A stretch of DNA of 64,000 nucleotides from Cercospora beticola (Eukaryota; Ascomycota; Dothideomycetes; Mycosphaerellales; Mycosphaerellaceae). Below the pieces are notes generated by a model that was given only the letters and a program-made list of their open reading frames with translations, did not search any database and was not told where the DNA came from. The position numbers and the translations under genes are program-made. Each line of letters begins with the position of its first letter. Position 1 is the stretch's first letter. Positions 62,608-64,000 of the stretch are shown one piece after another. The DNA lies in the NCBI RefSeq assembly GCF_033473495.1, contig NC_088936.1:3286001-3350000 (forward strand). The letters are read 5' to 3'.

Positions 62608-64000
62608 TCAAAATGCCATCAGCCATGTTTTCTGCTCACGGCATATTTCTACCCAGCTCGTCATCAGAGATCCCGCTGGATCATGTTCAGACGAAGCCTC
62701 TGCGTCCAGATCGAGCTGACTCTTCTCTCGCCTCGCCCAAACAGCCCGTAAGAGATTTCTGGCCTGCTCATAGGAATGAAATTCAGTCATCGATGCTGCT
62801 TTCTCCAACCAGTTCGTCAACCGATCACGCCGTTCACGCGTTTCAGCTTCGCATCCTGCGAGAAATGCAGGCCATGGAGTTCCCGGTCCTTCCCATGTTT
62901 TGCTCGACAATGCTTGATCGAAGGCGTCGAGGGCGGCGATCACGTCGTCGACATGGCTTTGAAGTATCCACGGATTGACATTGCGTATGCGTCTGTAGAA
63001 AAGAATTACCAAGCCGGAGTTCAGGGCGTTGTGCATGGCACTATTTGCTGCCCACTGCTCGCCCTTGCATATCGGTTCGAATTGAGCTGCGAATGAACAG
63101 ATCATGTCTTCTAACCTTGCTGAAATGTAGCAATACGCGTTAGCATGTGTCAGAGGGTAGACTACTTGAGTGGAGTTTGGATGCATAATATGTTCAGCGA
63201 TAGTCTGTGCCACCCTTGAAGGAAAACGGGTTGAACTCACCAGCACGTCGTTGCAACAGTCGAGAGATCTTATCATTCGCAGCGCCATTGGCCTTCACAG
63301 AATCCATCTTATTTGCCAGACGAGTCGTCTGTGACACGAGGCTGAGCCACGTCTCAGAGACGCCAAAGATCTGATCGTACATCGTCGCCGAATTCGTTCG
63401 AGAGTCTTCCAGATGTATGTCTCGAAGTGATAGCTCTGGCTCTTTCGTCTGCGAAAGATCCAGGTCGCTATCCTCAGGTCGTAGCTCGAGGCGGAGGAAG
63501 TCGTCCAAGCGACTTCCAGCACCGCTTTCCTGAGTAGAATTCTGTGGCGGGATGGTTCCAACCACGAATTGCAGACTCTGTGGTGTTGTACCTTCGCCGT
63601 ACTCGTGAAGTACGTATGTACTTTCGCCTATGATGCGGTACCATGCATACCTGCATACCACCAAGTCAGTAAGCGTTGAATCGGTTAGTGCATCGGGAAA
63701 TGAGCTTGTGGCCTACATGTGATGAAGCAAACGGCATTTGCGCGATATCGTACGCTTAGCTAACCCGCGATATCTCATAAGGCGCTCGCAGTCGATGAGG
63801 TAACAGCGAGCATCCTCCGAGGTACCAGCAATGACCTTGTTTGTTAGCAGGATCGGGGAAAAGGACAGTGAATGCACTTACCGCCAAGGCTAAAAGACTG
63901 AAAACTGCGCTCATTTGATCTTTGTACTTCGCCTTCGCCGGACCGTTAAATTCATGCTGAAGTGAATGCTGGAGGTGAGATTTCGCCTCTCGTGTGCAGA
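62608..64000 (-). CDS. Arg81-like fungal transcription factor, 3' part
   Basis: Partial: the gene continues past the right edge. Visible exons are 63882-64000 (open upstream), 63717-63835, 63241-63650 and 62608-63119, with introns of 46, 66 and 121 nt; 386 codons plus stop. Sequence from REAKSHLQHSLQHEFNGPAK through KYKDQMSAVFSLLALA, DARCYLIDCERLMRYRGLAK, MYAWYRIIGESTYVLHEYGE, ISRLLQRRAARLEDMICSF, GLVILFYRRIRNVNPWILQS, PGTPWPAFLAGCEAETRERR and WVEICREQKTWLM matches the Fungal_trans_2 middle and C-terminal region of ArgR/Arg81-type Zn2Cys6 regulators. In yeast, Arg81 controls arginine metabolism. The zinc-cluster DNA-binding domain is expected off the window, so target genes are unknown. Confidence 0.85.

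Noticed and set aside
1..64000. Secondary-metabolite cluster, transposon, viral insert or CRISPR
   Set aside because: No PKS, NRPS or terpene synthase core, no transposase or reverse transcriptase motifs, no terminal repeats and no spaced direct repeats seen. The hydrolase, SDR and ALDH genes are scattered among unrelated housekeeping genes.

Overview
The window is nuclear DNA of a filamentous ascomycete (Pezizomycotina), probably a dothideomycete. Most introns are 46-75 nt with GT...CTNAC...AG signals, intergenic spaces are compact, and families typical of filamentous fungi appear: a 21 kDa complex I subunit, an Htf1/HbxB-type homeobox factor, an Arg81-like Zn2Cys6-family regulator, Cwf11/Aquarius and Csm3. 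I placed the introns by hand from splice signals plus reading-frame and family continuity. There are no transcript data, so exon edges are inference.

Layout. 0-4 kb: a Ser/Thr-rich membrane-anchored surface protein and an acyl-CoA dehydrogenase. 4-9 kb, minus strand: a J-domain/BTB fusion gene followed by a tandem array of three paralogous small proteins, each with an expanded CCHH zinc knuckle and, in two of them, a related basic coiled-coil tail. 9-15 kb: a vacuolar CAX-type cation/H+ exchanger (VNX1-like) divergent from the 26S proteasome ATPase RPT6. 15-19 kb: two more BTB genes, one with an in-frame TAG. 19.5-23 kb: the replication-fork factor CSM3 divergent from the THO subunit HPR1. 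23-33 kb: one homeobox regulator between two gene-free stretches of more than 4 kb each. 33-38 kb: eIF4G.

38-43 kb: a hotdog thioesterase convergent with an alpha/beta hydrolase, two intron-containing tRNA genes and the complex I subunit. 43-48 kb: the spliceosomal helicase Aquarius/Cwf11, divergent from the complex I gene across about 220 bp that carries a CCAAT box. 48-55 kb: an SRA/YDG-domain protein, a crotonase-family enzyme and a rhodanese-plus-PTP phosphatase of the Pyp1/Ptp2 type. 57-64 kb: a short-chain dehydrogenase, a DUF1295/steroid-reductase-like membrane protein, an aldehyde dehydrogenase with a possible alternative mitochondrial presequence, and the 3' part of an Arg81-like transcription factor that runs off the right edge.

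Most genes are conserved housekeeping functions (protein degradation, mRNA export and splicing, translation initiation, respiration, replication-fork protection). I see no secondary-metabolite cluster, transposon, rRNA or CRISPR array. The least ordinary part is 4-19 kb, where the CCHH array, the J-BTB fusion and two further BTB genes (one broken) look like a lineage-specific, fast-evolving neighbourhood. Other points are the two tRNA genes whose anticodon loops lack U33, repeated DELDALL-type motifs in Csm3, large in-frame introns in eIF4G, and a possible intron-versus-frameshift case in the third CCHH paralog.
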